In this document: positions 49,402 through 58,764 of the stretch, piece after piece | Layout: every line of letters starts with the position of its first letter | Numbering within the stretch: position 1 is the first letter of the stretch | NCBI GenBank assembly: GCA_035760645.1 | Contig: DASTSO010000064.1 | Coordinates: forward strand, 62,001 to 126,000 | Length of the DNA stretch: 64,000 nucleotides | From: DASSTY01 sp035760645 | GTDB taxonomy: Bacteria; Gemmatimonadota; Gemmatimonadetes; Gemmatimonadales; GWC2-71-9 | Direction of reading: 5' to 3' | Program-made: the position numbers and the translations under genes | Notes under the pieces: generated by a model | What the model saw: the letters and a program-made list of their open reading frames with translations, nothing else | Database searches by the model: none | Told to the model about the DNA's origin: nothing

Positions 49402-51409
49402 GGCAATCCCTCCATCCACGGATTCCACCTCGTCGAGCCCTCCGCCGTCCCCGCCCGCCGGGGACGGCGCCGAGACCGCCGCCGCGAGCTCGCTCGCGCT
49501 CGTGCGGCGGGTGACGGCGTTCGGCCAGGAGCTGGCCGGCACGCTGCGCCGCGCCTCGGTGCTCGACCTGCTCATGCGCCACGTGCGCGAGGGGCTCGAG
49601 CCCGCCGAGATCACGGTCGGCCTCTTCAACAGAGACAGCGCGGGCATCGAGGTCGTGCACACCTGGCCGGGCACCGGCGTGGACCGCCACGCGCTGCTCG
49701 AGCTCGCCAGCCGGCGCGGCCCGCTCGTCGCCGCGCAGGAGATCGGCCGGGTGCTGCAGGAGGCCGGGCTGCCCGCCCCGCCCGACGTGAGCGGCAGCTG
49801 GTGCGTCGTGCCGCTCGTCGCCAAGGGGCGCGTGACGGGCGCGGTGGCCGCGCGCTCGCTCACCCACGCCTTCGACGCCACCGACCTCGCCCTGCTCGCC
49901 GCCCTCGCCTCGCAGGCGAGCATCGCGCTCGAGAGCGCGCGGCTGGTGGACCTGCACGACGACGGCCGGCGCTCGTGGCAGGAGGTGGTCGACGCCATCT
50001 CCCTCGCCCTGTGCATCGTGGATCGCAGCGGCCGCATCCGGCGTGCCAACCGCGCCTTCGCCGAGCTGGTGGACGCGCCGCCGGCCGCGCTCATCGGCCG
50101 GCCCTGGCACGCCTTCACGCCGCCCGAGTGGGCGCCGGAGATCCGCCGCGCCATCGAGCTGCCGCCGGGCGGCACCGAGGTCGAGCTGCGCACCGGGGAT
50201 CGAAGCTACGGCGTGAGCGCCGTGCCGATCAGTGACACGGACCGCTCCGCGGTGGTGCTCCTCTTCGACGACCAGACCGACCAGCGCAAGCTCCAGGCCC
50301 AGCTCATCCAGTCCGAGAAGATGTCGGCCATCGGCCAGCTGATCGCCGGCATCGCGCACGACCTCAACAACCCGCTCGCCTCGGTGGTGGGTTTCGCCGA
50401 CTTCCTGGGCGAAGTGCGAGACGTCCCGCCCCAGCTCCGCGAGCCGCTCACGGTGATCCGCGAGGAGGCCGAGCGGGCGAGCAACATCGTGAAGAACCTG
50501 CTGAGCTTCGCGCGCAAGCAGGAGCACCAGCGGCGCCGCACGTCCCTGCGGCAGCTCCTGGAGAGCACGCTGCTGCTGCTGCGCAACCAGCTCCTGGGCT
50601 ACCACGTCGAGTACCGCCTCGAGCTCGACGACGACCTGCCCGACGTGGACATCGATCCCAACCAGATCCAGCAGGTCTTCGTCAACCTCATCAACAACGC
50701 CGCCCAGGCGATCGCCTCCACCGGGCGGCCGGGGCTCGTCGTGGTGCGCGGCCGCCGCTGGATGGACGGGGTGGCGATCGACGTGAGCGACAACGGCCCC
50801 GGCCTGAGCGAGGAGCTGCAGGCGCAGGTCTTCGATCCCTTCTTCACCACCAAGGGCGAGGGCGAGGGCACGGGGCTCGGGCTCTCGATCAGCCAGGGCA
50901 TCATGAAGGAGCACGGCGGCCGCATCACGCTGCAGAGCGAGGAGGGCCGCGGCGCCACCTTCACCGTGCACCTGCCGCTGTCGAGCCGCGAGCCGGTCGC
51001 GGAGCCGCCGGTGCCGGTGCGGCACGCGCTGCCGCGGCTCCGCGTGCTGGTGGTGGACGACGAGCCGCACATCCTGCACTACATGCGCGCGACGCTCGAG
51101 GCGTGGGGCCACACCGTCGCGGTCGCCGCCGACGGCGACGAGGCGCTCGCGCGCGCCGAGGCGGAGCCGTTCGACCTCATCGTCTCCGATCTCCGCATGC
51201 CGCGCCTCGGCGGGCGCGAGTTCTACCAGGACCTCGAGCGGCGCCGACCCGACCTCGCGCGCCGGCTCGTCTTCAGCACCGGCGACACGGTGCGCGGCGA
51301 CACGCTCGCCTTCCTCGAAGGGCTCGACCGGCCCTACCTGCACAAGCCGTTCAGTCTGGCCGAGCTGCGCACCGTGCTCGCCGCGGTGGCGCGCGAGAGC
51401 GGGCGCTGA
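49400..51409 (+). CDS. Hybrid sensor histidine kinase with GAF, PAS and receiver domains
   Basis: The 669-residue cytoplasmic protein has a disordered N-terminus (about 30 residues), a GAF domain (to about 190), a PAS domain (IVDRSGRIRRANRAFAELVD), a HisKA domain with H320 in GIAHDLNNPLASV, a HATPase domain (VFVNLINNAAQAI, GTGLGLSISQGIM) and a C-terminal receiver with D597 (LIVSDLRMP). There are no membrane helices, so the signal is probably intracellular. The ATG used overlaps the divergent gene's ATG; a later start is possible. Confidence 0.9.
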   Translation: MAIPPSTDSTSSSPPPSPPAGDGAETAAASSLALVRRVTAFGQELAGTLRRASVLDLLMRHVREGLEPAEITVGLFNRDSAGIEVVHTWPGTGVDRHALLELASRRGPLVAAQEIGRVLQEAGLPAPPDVSGSWCVVPLVAKGRVTGAVAARSLTHAFDATDLALLAALASQASIALESARLVDLHDDGRRSWQEVVDAISLALCIVDRSGRIRRANRAFAELVDAPPAALIGRPWHAFTPPEWAPEIRRAIELPPGGTEVELRTGDRSYGVSAVPISDTDRSAVVLLFDDQTDQRKLQAQLIQSEKMSAIGQLIAGIAHDLNNPLASVVGFADFLGEVRDVPPQLREPLTVIREEAERASNIVKNLLSFARKQEHQRRRTSLRQLLESTLLLLRNQLLGYHVEYRLELDDDLPDVDIDPNQIQQVFVNLINNAAQAIASTGRPGLVVVRGRRWMDGVAIDVSDNGPGLSEELQAQVFDPFFTTKGEGEGTGLGLSISQGIMKEHGGRITLQSEEGRGATFTVHLPLSSREPVAEPPVPVRHALPRLRVLVVDDEPHILHYMRATLEAWGHTVAVAADGDEALARAEAEPFDLIVSDLRMPRLGGREFYQDLERRRPDLARRLVFSTGDTVRGDTLAFLEGLDRPYLHKPFSLAELRTVLAAVARESGR

Positions 51410-51420
51410 CGGGTCCCGAC

Positions 51421-52521
51421 GTGCACGTCGTCCACGTCGCGTCGGGACTCGAGTGGCGCGGCGCCGAGCGCCAGCTGCGGCTGCTCGCGCGCGGGCTCGC
51501 GCGGCAGGGCGTGCCGCAGACGGTGGTCACCGGGCGCGACTCGACGCTCGCGCGCCATCTCGCGGCCGACGGCGTCGCGCTGCACGCGGTGCCGTGGGCC
51601 GCGCCGCTCGACCCGCGCGCCCTGCCCGCGCTCGTGCGCGAGACCCATCGCGCCGGCGCCGTCGTGCACACGCACGACGCCCACGCCCTCGCGCTCGTCG
51701 CCGCGGCCGAGGCGCTGGGCGGCGCGCCCGTGGTCGCGACCCGCCGCCTGCTGCGCCCGCGCCGCGCCGAGACGCTCTGGCGCCGCGCCGATGCGGTCGT
51801 CGCGACCTCCGAGGCGGTGCGCGCGCGGCTCCTCCGGCGCGACTTCGACTCCACGCGCATCGTCGTGATCCCGCCCGGCGTGGCGGCCGGCGAGCTGCGC
51901 CGCGCCGACGGCGCCGGGGTGCGCGCCGCGCTCGGGCTCCCGCCCGAGGGGCCGCTCGCCGTGGCCCTCGGCGGCTACGCCGAGGAGCACGGGCACGCGC
52001 TCCTCCTGCGCGCCGCCGAGCGGCTCGCCATCGTCGCGCCACGCCTGCACTGGGTGCTCGCCGGCGACGGCGCCGGCCGCCGCACCCTCGCGCGCGAGGC
52101 CGCCGCCCTCGGCCTCGCCGACCGCGTGCGCGTCATCCCCGCCCCCGAGGAGCCCGCGATGCTGCTCGCCGCGGCGTCGCTCTTCGTGCTCGCCTCGTGG
52201 CACGAGGACTACGATCCCGCGCTGCTCGACGCCATGGCCCTCGGCGTCCCCGTGGTCGCCACCCGCACCCCGACGCACGTCGAGCTGGTGGGCGACGCGG
52301 CCGGCCTCCTCGTCCCCCGCGACGAGCCGGCGACGCTCGCCGACGCCGTGCACCGCCTCATCCTCGAGCCCGCCTTCGCCGAGGTCCTGGTGCGCGCCGC
52401 GAGCGCGCGGGTGGCGCACTTCGACCTCGGGCGGTTGGTGGCGGCGCATCTCTCGGTGTATCGTTCCCTCGGTTCCGTCCCCGACGGTCCCGTCCCCGAT
52501 CGCGCGCGCGAAGGCGCCTGA
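51421..52521 (+). CDS. Glycosyltransferase family 4
   Basis: The 366-residue GT-B enzyme has an N-terminal VVHVASGLEWRGAERQLRLL typical of GT4 and a C-terminal donor domain with IPPGVAAG, GDGAGRRTL, and the ASWHEDYDPALLDAMALGVP segment (E-x7-E motif altered to E-x-D-x3-L-L-D). It starts at a GTG 11 bases after the kinase gene and seven bases before the GT2 gene. It probably adds a sugar to a lipid or polysaccharide in envelope biosynthesis. Confidence 0.85.
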   Translation: MHVVHVASGLEWRGAERQLRLLARGLARQGVPQTVVTGRDSTLARHLAADGVALHAVPWAAPLDPRALPALVRETHRAGAVVHTHDAHALALVAAAEALGGAPVVATRRLLRPRRAETLWRRADAVVATSEAVRARLLRRDFDSTRIVVIPPGVAAGELRRADGAGVRAALGLPPEGPLAVALGGYAEEHGHALLLRAAERLAIVAPRLHWVLAGDGAGRRTLAREAAALGLADRVRVIPAPEEPAMLLAAASLFVLASWHEDYDPALLDAMALGVPVVATRTPTHVELVGDAAGLLVPRDEPATLADAVHRLILEPAFAEVLVRAASARVAHFDLGRLVAAHLSVYRSLGSVPDGPVPDRAREGA

Positions 52522-52528
52522 CTCACGC

Positions 52529-53287
52529 ATGATCTACGTCTGCATCCCGAGCCACAACGAAGCGGCGACCGTCGGGCTCCTGCTCTGGAAGATCCGGCAG
52601 GTCTTCACCGGCTTCCCGCGCGAGTACCAGCTCCTCGTGGCCGACGACGGCTCGACCGACCACACGGCCGAGATCCTCGAGCCCTACGCGCGCGCGCTGC
52701 CGCTCACCGTCGTGCGGCACCCGCGCCGGCTGGGCTACGCGGCCACGGTCGAGGAGCTGCTGCGGCTCGCCGTGTCGCGCACCGACCGGCCCAAGCGCGA
52801 CTGCGCCATCCTGATGCACGCCGACTTCGCCCACGGCCCCGCCTACCTCCCGGACCTCGTGCGCCGCATCGACAGCGGGGCCGACCTGGTCGTCGCCGAG
52901 GGCTCGCTCCAGGGCGAGCCGTCGCGCGGGCGGCGCATGCTCCGGCGCTGGGGCCCGCTCCTGCTGCGCGGGCGGGTCGGGGTGCCGGGCGTGTCGGACG
53001 TGGTGTCGGGCTTCGTCGCCTTCCGGCTGATCACGCTGCGGAACGCCTTCCGCGGCAGCGACCGGCTGCTCACCACCGAGGGCTGGGCCGCCAACGCCGA
53101 GTTGGTGGGGCGCGCCGCCCGGCATGCGCGGCGCGTCGAGACCGTCTCCACCATCGAGCGCCACGACCTGCGGCAGCGGGCCAGCCGGGTGGAGCCGTGG
53201 GACGCGGCGAGGGAGCTCTGGCAGGCACGGCGCGCGCTCCGGCTGCCGCCGATGCCCCGCCCGGGCGCCGAATCCCCCGCCCCGTGA
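52529..53287 (+). CDS. Glycosyltransferase family 2
   Basis: The 252-residue GT-A enzyme has IPSHNEAATVGLLL, VADDGSTDHTAEIL and the donor-metal region MHADFAHGPAYL, in which the usual first Asp of D-A-D is His. It resembles dolichyl-phosphate-mannose-synthase-like GT2 proteins without membrane segments. It overlaps the following lipoprotein gene by GTGA. The altered motif leaves donor use uncertain. Confidence 0.85.
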   Translation: MIYVCIPSHNEAATVGLLLWKIRQVFTGFPREYQLLVADDGSTDHTAEILEPYARALPLTVVRHPRRLGYAATVEELLRLAVSRTDRPKRDCAILMHADFAHGPAYLPDLVRRIDSGADLVVAEGSLQGEPSRGRRMLRRWGPLLLRGRVGVPGVSDVVSGFVAFRLITLRNAFRGSDRLLTTEGWAANAELVGRAARHARRVETVSTIERHDLRQRASRVEPWDAARELWQARRALRLPPMPRPGAESPAP

Positions 53288-53760
53288 GGCCGCCGCTGCG
53301 CGGCGCGCGCGCGGGTCTCGTCGCAGCGGGGCTCCTCCTCGGCGCGGCGGCCGCCCCCGGCTGCGCGAGCCGTCCCGCCACGGTGCGCGCCCTGCCGGCG
53401 CCGGACCCCGCGGCCGAGGGGATCGTCTCCGACGTCATCGCCCGGGCGCTCGAGGCGGACGCCCGCTTCAGCGACCCGGCGGGGCTGTACGCTCCTTTCG
53501 CCGGCGTCGTGGCCGACGGCGAGGAGCGGTTCACCTTCCCGCGCTTCGCCGGGGTGGACAGCGGCGGCCAGATCGCCGTCACCGCGAGCGAGATCAGCGT
53601 CCATCCCACCCTCGCCTGGGCCGACGTGGACTACCGCTGGGTCGCCGCCGGGGCGACGGCAGTGCATCCCGGCCGCGCCACCTTCATTCTCGCCCCCTCG
53701 GGCACGGGCGCGGGCTGGTGGATCGTCCACGCCCACAGCTCGACCCCGCGACCCCGCTAG
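53284..53760 (+). CDS. NTF2/SnoaL-like lipoprotein
   Basis: This 158-residue protein has a signal peptide with a lipobox-like AAPGC (Cys near residue 25). The mature part is a SnoaL-like/NTF2 fold (GLYAPFAGVVADGEERFTF, WADVDYRWVAAGATAVHPGR, TFILAPSGTGAGWWIVHAHS). Such domains often bind small ligands or form small enzymes. The GTG start overlaps the GT2 stop. Confidence 0.78.
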   Translation: MRPPLRGARAGLVAAGLLLGAAAAPGCASRPATVRALPAPDPAAEGIVSDVIARALEADARFSDPAGLYAPFAGVVADGEERFTFPRFAGVDSGGQIAVTASEISVHPTLAWADVDYRWVAAGATAVHPGRATFILAPSGTGAGWWIVHAHSSTPRPR

Positions 53761-53803
53761 GGCGCGGCCCCGGTCGGGGCGCCCCCCCGCCCCCAGATGC
53801 GCG

Positions 53804-53837
53804 GCGCCCGGTCCTCCCTCGCGGGAAGACCGGGCGC
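53804..53837. terminator. Bidirectional hairpin between convergent genes
   Basis: A 10-bp stem (53804-53813 with 53828-53837) and a short inner pairing lie between the lipoprotein gene and the convergent small membrane gene. There is no clear T-run, so termination is plausible but not certain. Confidence 0.4.
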
Positions 53838-53867
53838 GGACCGCTCGGGAAGGATGGCGGGACCGGC

Positions 53868-54086
53868 TCAGTCGGTCGAGCCGCTGCCCTGGAACGTCTC
53901 CTTGATCCGCCGGGCGGTGTCGGGGCTGAACATCTTGATCACCATGTAGATCACCCAGCCGATCAGCGCCCACTTCAGGATGAACAGGGCGATGGCGAAC
54001 AGCCCGAAGAAGAGGCCGAAGAACACCTTGAGCGCGACGATCGCCAGGCAGCCGAAGACGGTCAGGCCGACCAGATTCCGGATCAT
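53868..54086 (-). CDS. Small two-helix membrane protein
   Basis: The 72-residue product has two or three hydrophobic segments (VGLTVFGCLAIVALKVFFGL, LFAIALFILKWALIGWVIYM) and a polar C-terminus (SPDTARRIKETFQGSGSTD). No family is recognised. GGAGG precedes the ATG at 54086, which is preferred to an upstream TTG. It is transcribed alone. Confidence 0.7.
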   Translation of the reverse strand: MIRNLVGLTVFGCLAIVALKVFFGLFFGLFAIALFILKWALIGWVIYMVIKMFSPDTARRIKETFQGSGSTD

Positions 54087-54158
54087 GCTATTTTCCTCCA
54101 AGGGAAGCGGTCAGGGATGCCTACGACCGGACGTTTCAAAAAGTTTCGTTGAGGCCAG

Positions 54159-55307
54159 GTGACCACCAGTCCTGACGTCAGTCCTGACGTGATCGTGATC
54201 GGCGGCGGGGCGATCGGCGCGGCCTGCGCCCAGGCGCTGGCCCGGGCGGGCCGCTCGGTCATGGTACTCGACCGCGGCGCAGCGGCCGCGGGGGCGCCCG
54301 GGACCCCGCCCGCGGGCGACGCCTGGCGCGCCTCGGCCGGGATGCTGGCGCCCCAGATCGAGGTGCGCCACGACGAGGCGCTCTTCGACCTTGGCCTCGC
54401 CGGGCGCGAGCTCTATGCGGCGCTCGCCGAGACGCTGCGGGAATCCACCGGGATCGACATCGGGCTGTGGCAGGAAGGTATCGCACGGGTCGCCGTGAGT
54501 GAAGCCGACGCGGTGGAGGTGCGCTCGGCGGTCGCCTGGCAGCGGCAGAAGGGGCACATCGCCGACTGGCTCGACGCCGGGGAGGTGCGGGCCCGCTGGC
54601 CCTGGCTCGGCCCCACCTGCGGTGCCCTCTGGGCGCCGCGCGACGGCGCGCTGCAGCCGACCCGGCTGGTCGAGGCCCTCCTCGCCGACGCCGCGGCCCA
54701 CGGCGCGCGGGTGGTGCAGGAGACCGTGACGGCGCTCGAGCACCGGGGGCCGCGGGTCACGACGGTCGTGGGCGCGAGCGGCGAGTGCTACCACGCCGAG
54801 CAGGTCGTGGTGGCCGCGGGCGCCTGGTCGGGCCGGCTCGCGGGTCTGCCCCGCCCACTCTCGGTCGAGCCGGTGCGCGGCCAGATCGCCGCGGTGCCGT
54901 GGCCGGCCGCCGTTCCGCGCGCGATCATCTACCACCGCGGCGGCTACCTCCTCGCCCGTGGCGACGAGGCGCTGGTCGGCTCCACGATGGAGTACGTCGG
55001 CTACGACGCCGAGGTGACGGCCGAGGGGATCGCCAGCCTCTTCAACCGCGTGAGCGCGCTCTGCCCGCAGCTCCAGCGGGCCGACGTGCAGCACACCTGG
55101 GCGGGCCTGCGGCCACTCACCCCCGACGGCCGGCCGATCATCGGCCGCGCGCCGCTCTCCGACAATCTGTGGTACGCCACCGGGCACGGACGCAACGGCA
55201 TCCTGTTCGCGGCGATCACGGGGCAGCTCGTCGCGCAGCTGCTCGCCGGCGAGACGCCGGAGCAGGACCTCGCGCCGATGAGCCCCGAGCGGTTCTGGCG
55301 CTGGTAA
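54159..55307 (+). CDS. thiO: Glycine oxidase-like FAD-dependent oxidoreductase (ThiO-like)
   Basis: The 382-residue DAO-family flavoprotein has VIVIGGGAIGAACAQALARA, a substrate-binding region LWQEGIARVAV and the C-terminal FAD-closing GHGRNGILFAAITGQLVAQL. ThiO oxidises glycine to iminoglycine for the thiamine thiazole. No other thi genes are nearby, so another D-amino acid oxidase role is possible. It starts at a GTG with a GAGG site. The N-terminus carries a SPDVSPDV duplication. Confidence 0.8.
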   Translation: MTTSPDVSPDVIVIGGGAIGAACAQALARAGRSVMVLDRGAAAAGAPGTPPAGDAWRASAGMLAPQIEVRHDEALFDLGLAGRELYAALAETLRESTGIDIGLWQEGIARVAVSEADAVEVRSAVAWQRQKGHIADWLDAGEVRARWPWLGPTCGALWAPRDGALQPTRLVEALLADAAAHGARVVQETVTALEHRGPRVTTVVGASGECYHAEQVVVAAGAWSGRLAGLPRPLSVEPVRGQIAAVPWPAAVPRAIIYHRGGYLLARGDEALVGSTMEYVGYDAEVTAEGIASLFNRVSALCPQLQRADVQHTWAGLRPLTPDGRPIIGRAPLSDNLWYATGHGRNGILFAAITGQLVAQLLAGETPEQDLAPMSPERFWRW

Positions 55308-55327
55308 GGCGCGCGCCGGCCGCCCTC

Positions 55328-56542
55328 GTGAGCACGCCGCGCACACCGCGTGCGGTCCGCGCCGCGATCCCCGCCCTCGCGGCGCTCGCCACGGCCGTGG
55401 CGCTGCCCCGCGCGGCCGCCGCGCAGCTCAGCGTGACGGTGGCGAACGGGTGGACGCTCACCGTCGCCGGCAACGTCAACGCCTTCTACGTCTACGAGCA
55501 CGAGTCGCACCGCGGCGAGGTCACCTCGCCCTGGGCGACGGTGGGCCGCGGCCGCCACGGCTCGGCGATCCGCACCGGACTCCTCCCCGCCTTTCTGGTC
55601 GTCGACGCGCAGGGCACGGAGGGCGCCACGCGCCTCGGAGTGCACTTCGGGCTCGCGCCCCAGATCCAGACGCGGGGCGGCCACGACAACGACTCGACCG
55701 ACACCCAGGCCGGGGCGCGGCTCGACGTGCGGCAGGTCTATCTCACCGTGGGCGGGACGTGGGGCCAGGTGATCGCGGGACGCGAGATCGGGCTCTTCGG
55801 CCGCCAGAACTACTTCACCGACCAGACGCTCTTCGGCGTCGGCGCCGCGGGCGGCAACGTGGGGAACCCGAGCACCTCGACGCTCGGCCACACGGGCTCG
55901 GGCTACCTCTACCCGGGCTTCAACGCGCAGCTCACCTACCTCGCGCCGACGCGCGGGCCGTTCGCGCTCGCCGTGGGGCTCTTCGATCCGAGCATCAACG
56001 GCGACTACACCGTGCTCGACGCGCCGCGCCTCGAGAGCGAGGCGACGTGGACCACGCCGACGACGCTCCTCTGGGCGAGCGGCCTGCTGCAGGTCGAGCG
56101 CAGCCGCGGGACCGATCGCGACGCCGCCGCCTGGGGCGCCACGGCGGGCGCGAAGCAGCAGCTGGGCGGGCTCACCGCCACGCTCTCGGGCTACGTGAGC
56201 CGCGGCCTCGGGACGACGAGCGTCTTCAACGGCGCGAGCGCCGCCCTCGAGCACGGCGCCGGCCTCCGGCCCTCGCGCGGCGGGCTCGCGCAGCTCGCCT
56301 GGCGCCCGCGCCGCGGCCCCACCACCATCGCCGCCGGGTACGGCGTGAGCACGCTCGAGGCGGCCGCCGGCGAGCCCGAGTTCCGCATCACCAATCGCTC
56401 GCTCACCCTCGGCGCCTACCACCAGGCGACGCGCTCGCTCAAGCTCGTGGCCGAGGCCACCTGGGCCGGGAGCGCCGACGGCACGCCCGCGCGCCCCAAT
56501 CGCGCGCTCGGCGGGGCGGCGGGAGTGATGCTGTTCTTCTAG
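55328..56542 (+). CDS. Outer-membrane porin-like beta-barrel
   Basis: The 404-residue protein has a signal peptide (ALPRAAAAQLS), and its strands alternate polar and hydrophobic residues in a porin pattern (NVNAFYVYEHES, LDVRQVYLTVGGTWGQVIAG, FGRQNYFTDQ, LVAEATWAGS) with a terminal Phe (GVMLFF) for barrel insertion. It resembles the porins that pass small hydrophilic solutes. The GTG at 55328 follows the oxidase gene by 20 bases, so they may be cotranscribed. Confidence 0.82.
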   Translation: MSTPRTPRAVRAAIPALAALATAVALPRAAAAQLSVTVANGWTLTVAGNVNAFYVYEHESHRGEVTSPWATVGRGRHGSAIRTGLLPAFLVVDAQGTEGATRLGVHFGLAPQIQTRGGHDNDSTDTQAGARLDVRQVYLTVGGTWGQVIAGREIGLFGRQNYFTDQTLFGVGAAGGNVGNPSTSTLGHTGSGYLYPGFNAQLTYLAPTRGPFALAVGLFDPSINGDYTVLDAPRLESEATWTTPTTLLWASGLLQVERSRGTDRDAAAWGATAGAKQQLGGLTATLSGYVSRGLGTTSVFNGASAALEHGAGLRPSRGGLAQLAWRPRRGPTTIAAGYGVSTLEAAAGEPEFRITNRSLTLGAYHQATRSLKLVAEATWAGSADGTPARPNRALGGAAGVMLFF

Positions 56543-56641
56543 CGGCCCGCCATACCCTCTCCTCCCCACCCCGACTATCTTCCCGGGTTCCGGAGCGCCC
56601 TCCCCCGGGTGGCTCCGCTGAGGAACGGACCCGGAGGCGCA

Positions 56642-57661
56642 GTGGCCGCACCCGACCTGCAGCTCGTTCAGCTCACCCGCAGCGCCCCCGCGAGCGGGCC
56701 CGCGCGTCCGTCGGCGGACGCGGGCGCAGGCGCCGTGGCCGTGGCCGGCGGAGGCGCCGCCGAGCGGCCGATCCCGATCTCCATCGCGCAACCGCGCAAG
56801 CCGAGCTGGCTCAAGGTGAAGGCGCCGGGCGGGCAGACCTACGTGCAGCTCAAGCGCATGATGCGCGAGCTAGGGCTGCACACGGTGTGCGAGGAGGCGC
56901 GCTGCCCGAACATCGGCGAGTGCTGGGACCACAAGGCCGCCACGTTCATGATCCTGGGCGACGTGTGCACCCGGAACTGCACCTACTGCGCGGTTTCGCA
57001 CGGCACGCCGAAGGCGTTCGACCCGCTCGAGCCGGTGCGGCTCGCCGAGGCGGTCGCGCAGATGGGGCTGCGCCACGTGGTGATCACCTCGGTGGACCGC
57101 GACGATCTGCCGAACGGCGGCGCCGAGGCGTTCGCGGGCTGCATCACGGAGATCAAGCGGCGGCTGCCCGGGACGAGCGTCGAGGTGCTGATCCCCGACT
57201 TCAAGGGCTCCGAGCGCGCGCTCGCGATCGTCATGGACGCGGGGCCCGACATCCTCAATCACAACCTCGAGACGGCCGAGCGGCTCTACCGGCTGGCGCG
57301 GCCGGGCGGGCGCTACGAGCGCGCGCTCACGGTGCTCGCCAACGCGCGGCGCCTGGGCGGCCCGGCGGCGCTGACGAAGTCGGGCATCATCCTCGGCATG
57401 GGCGAGGAGTGGGACGAGCTGCTCGTCTGCATGCGCGATCTCCGGCGCAGCGACGTCAACATCCTCACCCTCGGCCAGTACCTCCGCCCCTCCGACGGGC
57501 ACCTCCCGGTGGTGCGCTACTACACCCCGGACGAATTCGCCGAGCTCCGGCAGATCGGGCTCGCGATGGGCTTCCTCCACGTCGAGGCGAGCCCGCTGAC
57601 GCGGTCGAGCTATCACGCCTGGGAACAGGTCGACCAGGCCAAGGCACAGCGGGGCGGCTGA
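56642..57661 (+). CDS. lipA: Lipoyl synthase
   Basis: This 339-residue radical-SAM enzyme inserts sulfur into octanoyl groups to make lipoate. It has an auxiliary cluster motif C83, C88, C94 (CEEARCPNIGEC) and the radical-SAM CxxxCxxC of C109, C113, C116 (CTRNCTYC), then PNGGAEAFAG and ASPLTRSSYHAWEQ. The N-terminus is extended by about 50 Ala/Gly-rich residues. GGAGG precedes the GTG at 56642. It heads the pyruvate dehydrogenase locus. Confidence 0.95.
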   Translation: MAAPDLQLVQLTRSAPASGPARPSADAGAGAVAVAGGGAAERPIPISIAQPRKPSWLKVKAPGGQTYVQLKRMMRELGLHTVCEEARCPNIGECWDHKAATFMILGDVCTRNCTYCAVSHGTPKAFDPLEPVRLAEAVAQMGLRHVVITSVDRDDLPNGGAEAFAGCITEIKRRLPGTSVEVLIPDFKGSERALAIVMDAGPDILNHNLETAERLYRLARPGGRYERALTVLANARRLGGPAALTKSGIILGMGEEWDELLVCMRDLRRSDVNILTLGQYLRPSDGHLPVVRYYTPDEFAELRQIGLAMGFLHVEASPLTRSSYHAWEQVDQAKAQRGG

Positions 57662-57728
57662 GCGGACCCGACGGTCCGTTCGGCCACCCCCGGATCCCCC
57701 GCAACCGGCAAGGCACGGATACGCGATC

Positions 57729-58763
57729 ATGGCAGGCACGGCAACCAAGAGCAAGGCGGCGAAGCCCGACGCCACGACGGCCGAGCGCTACAAGGACTGG
57801 CTCCGGCAGATGCTCCTCATCCGCCGCTTCGAGGAGAAGTCGGGCGAGGCGTACAGTCTCGGCAAGATCGGCGGCTTCTGCCACCTCTACATCGGGCAGG
57901 AGGCGGTGGCGGTGGGCGCCATGGCGGCGCTGCGCGCGGACGACTACATCACCGCGAGCTACCGCGAGCACGGCCAGGCGCTGGCGCGCGGCATGTCGGC
58001 GCGCGAGTGCATGGCCGAGCTCTTCGGCAAGGCCACCGGCTGCTCGCACGGCAAGGGCGGCTCGATGCACCTCTTCGACGCCGCGAAGGGCTTCCTGGGC
58101 GGCCACGGCATCGTCGGCGGCCACATCCCGCTCACGGCGGGGATGGCCTTCGCGATCAACTACCGCGGCACCGACCAGGTGGCCGTCTGCTTTTTCGGCG
58201 AGGCGGCGGTGAACATCGGGGCCTTCCACGAGGCGCTGAACATGGCGGCGCTCTGGAAGCTGCCGGCCATCTTCATCGTCGAGAACAACCGCTACGGCAT
58301 GGGCACGGCCGTCCAGCGCGCGAGCGCCGTGACGGACGTGAGCCAGCGCGCCTGCGCCTACGACATGGCGGCGGAGGTGGTGGACGGGCAGGACGTCGTC
58401 CTGATGCACGAGGCGATGCAGCGCGCCGTCGAGCGCGCCCGCCGCGAGAAGCGGCCGACGCTGCTCGAGGTGCGCACGTACCGCTTCATGGGCCACTCGA
58501 TGTCGGACGCGATCTCGGGCACCTACCGCACCAAGGAGGAGTTGGAGAGCGAGCGCAAGCGCGACCCCATCGCCGTGTGGTCCCAGCGGCTCATGGCCGA
58601 GGGCGTGATGACCGAGGAAGAGATCCGGGCGCTCGATGCCGAGGTGCAGGCCGAGGTGGAGGACGCCGTCAAGTTCGCCGACGAGTCGCCGGAGCCGGCG
58701 CCGGAGGCGCTGTACACCGACGTGTACGCCCCCGTGAACGCCGCCGCCGAGGAGGGCCGCTGA
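57729..58763 (+). CDS. pdhA: Pyruvate dehydrogenase E1 component alpha subunit
   Basis: This 344-residue subunit forms the thiamine diphosphate site with PdhB, decarboxylates pyruvate and acetylates the E2 lipoyl group. Family motifs include FCHLYIGQEAVAVG, ASYREHGQALARG, CSHGKGGSMHLFD, the Mg-binding FFGEAAVNIGAFHEALNMAA region and FIVENNRYGMGT. It starts at an ATG 67 bases after lipA and is followed after one base by pdhB. Confidence 0.95.
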   Translation: MAGTATKSKAAKPDATTAERYKDWLRQMLLIRRFEEKSGEAYSLGKIGGFCHLYIGQEAVAVGAMAALRADDYITASYREHGQALARGMSARECMAELFGKATGCSHGKGGSMHLFDAAKGFLGGHGIVGGHIPLTAGMAFAINYRGTDQVAVCFFGEAAVNIGAFHEALNMAALWKLPAIFIVENNRYGMGTAVQRASAVTDVSQRACAYDMAAEVVDGQDVVLMHEAMQRAVERARREKRPTLLEVRTYRFMGHSMSDAISGTYRTKEELESERKRDPIAVWSQRLMAEGVMTEEEIRALDAEVQAEVEDAVKFADESPEPAPEALYTDVYAPVNAAAEEGR

Positions 58764-58764
58764 G

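Noticed and set aside
54165..54192. Repeated CCTGACGTCAGT at the start of the ThiO-like gene
   Set aside because: It encodes a SPDVSPDV duplication within the protein and shows no link to a promoter.
57664..57679. Small CGGACC/GGTCCG hairpin after lipA
   Set aside because: Only six base pairs without a T-run; too weak to call a terminator between lipA and pdhA.
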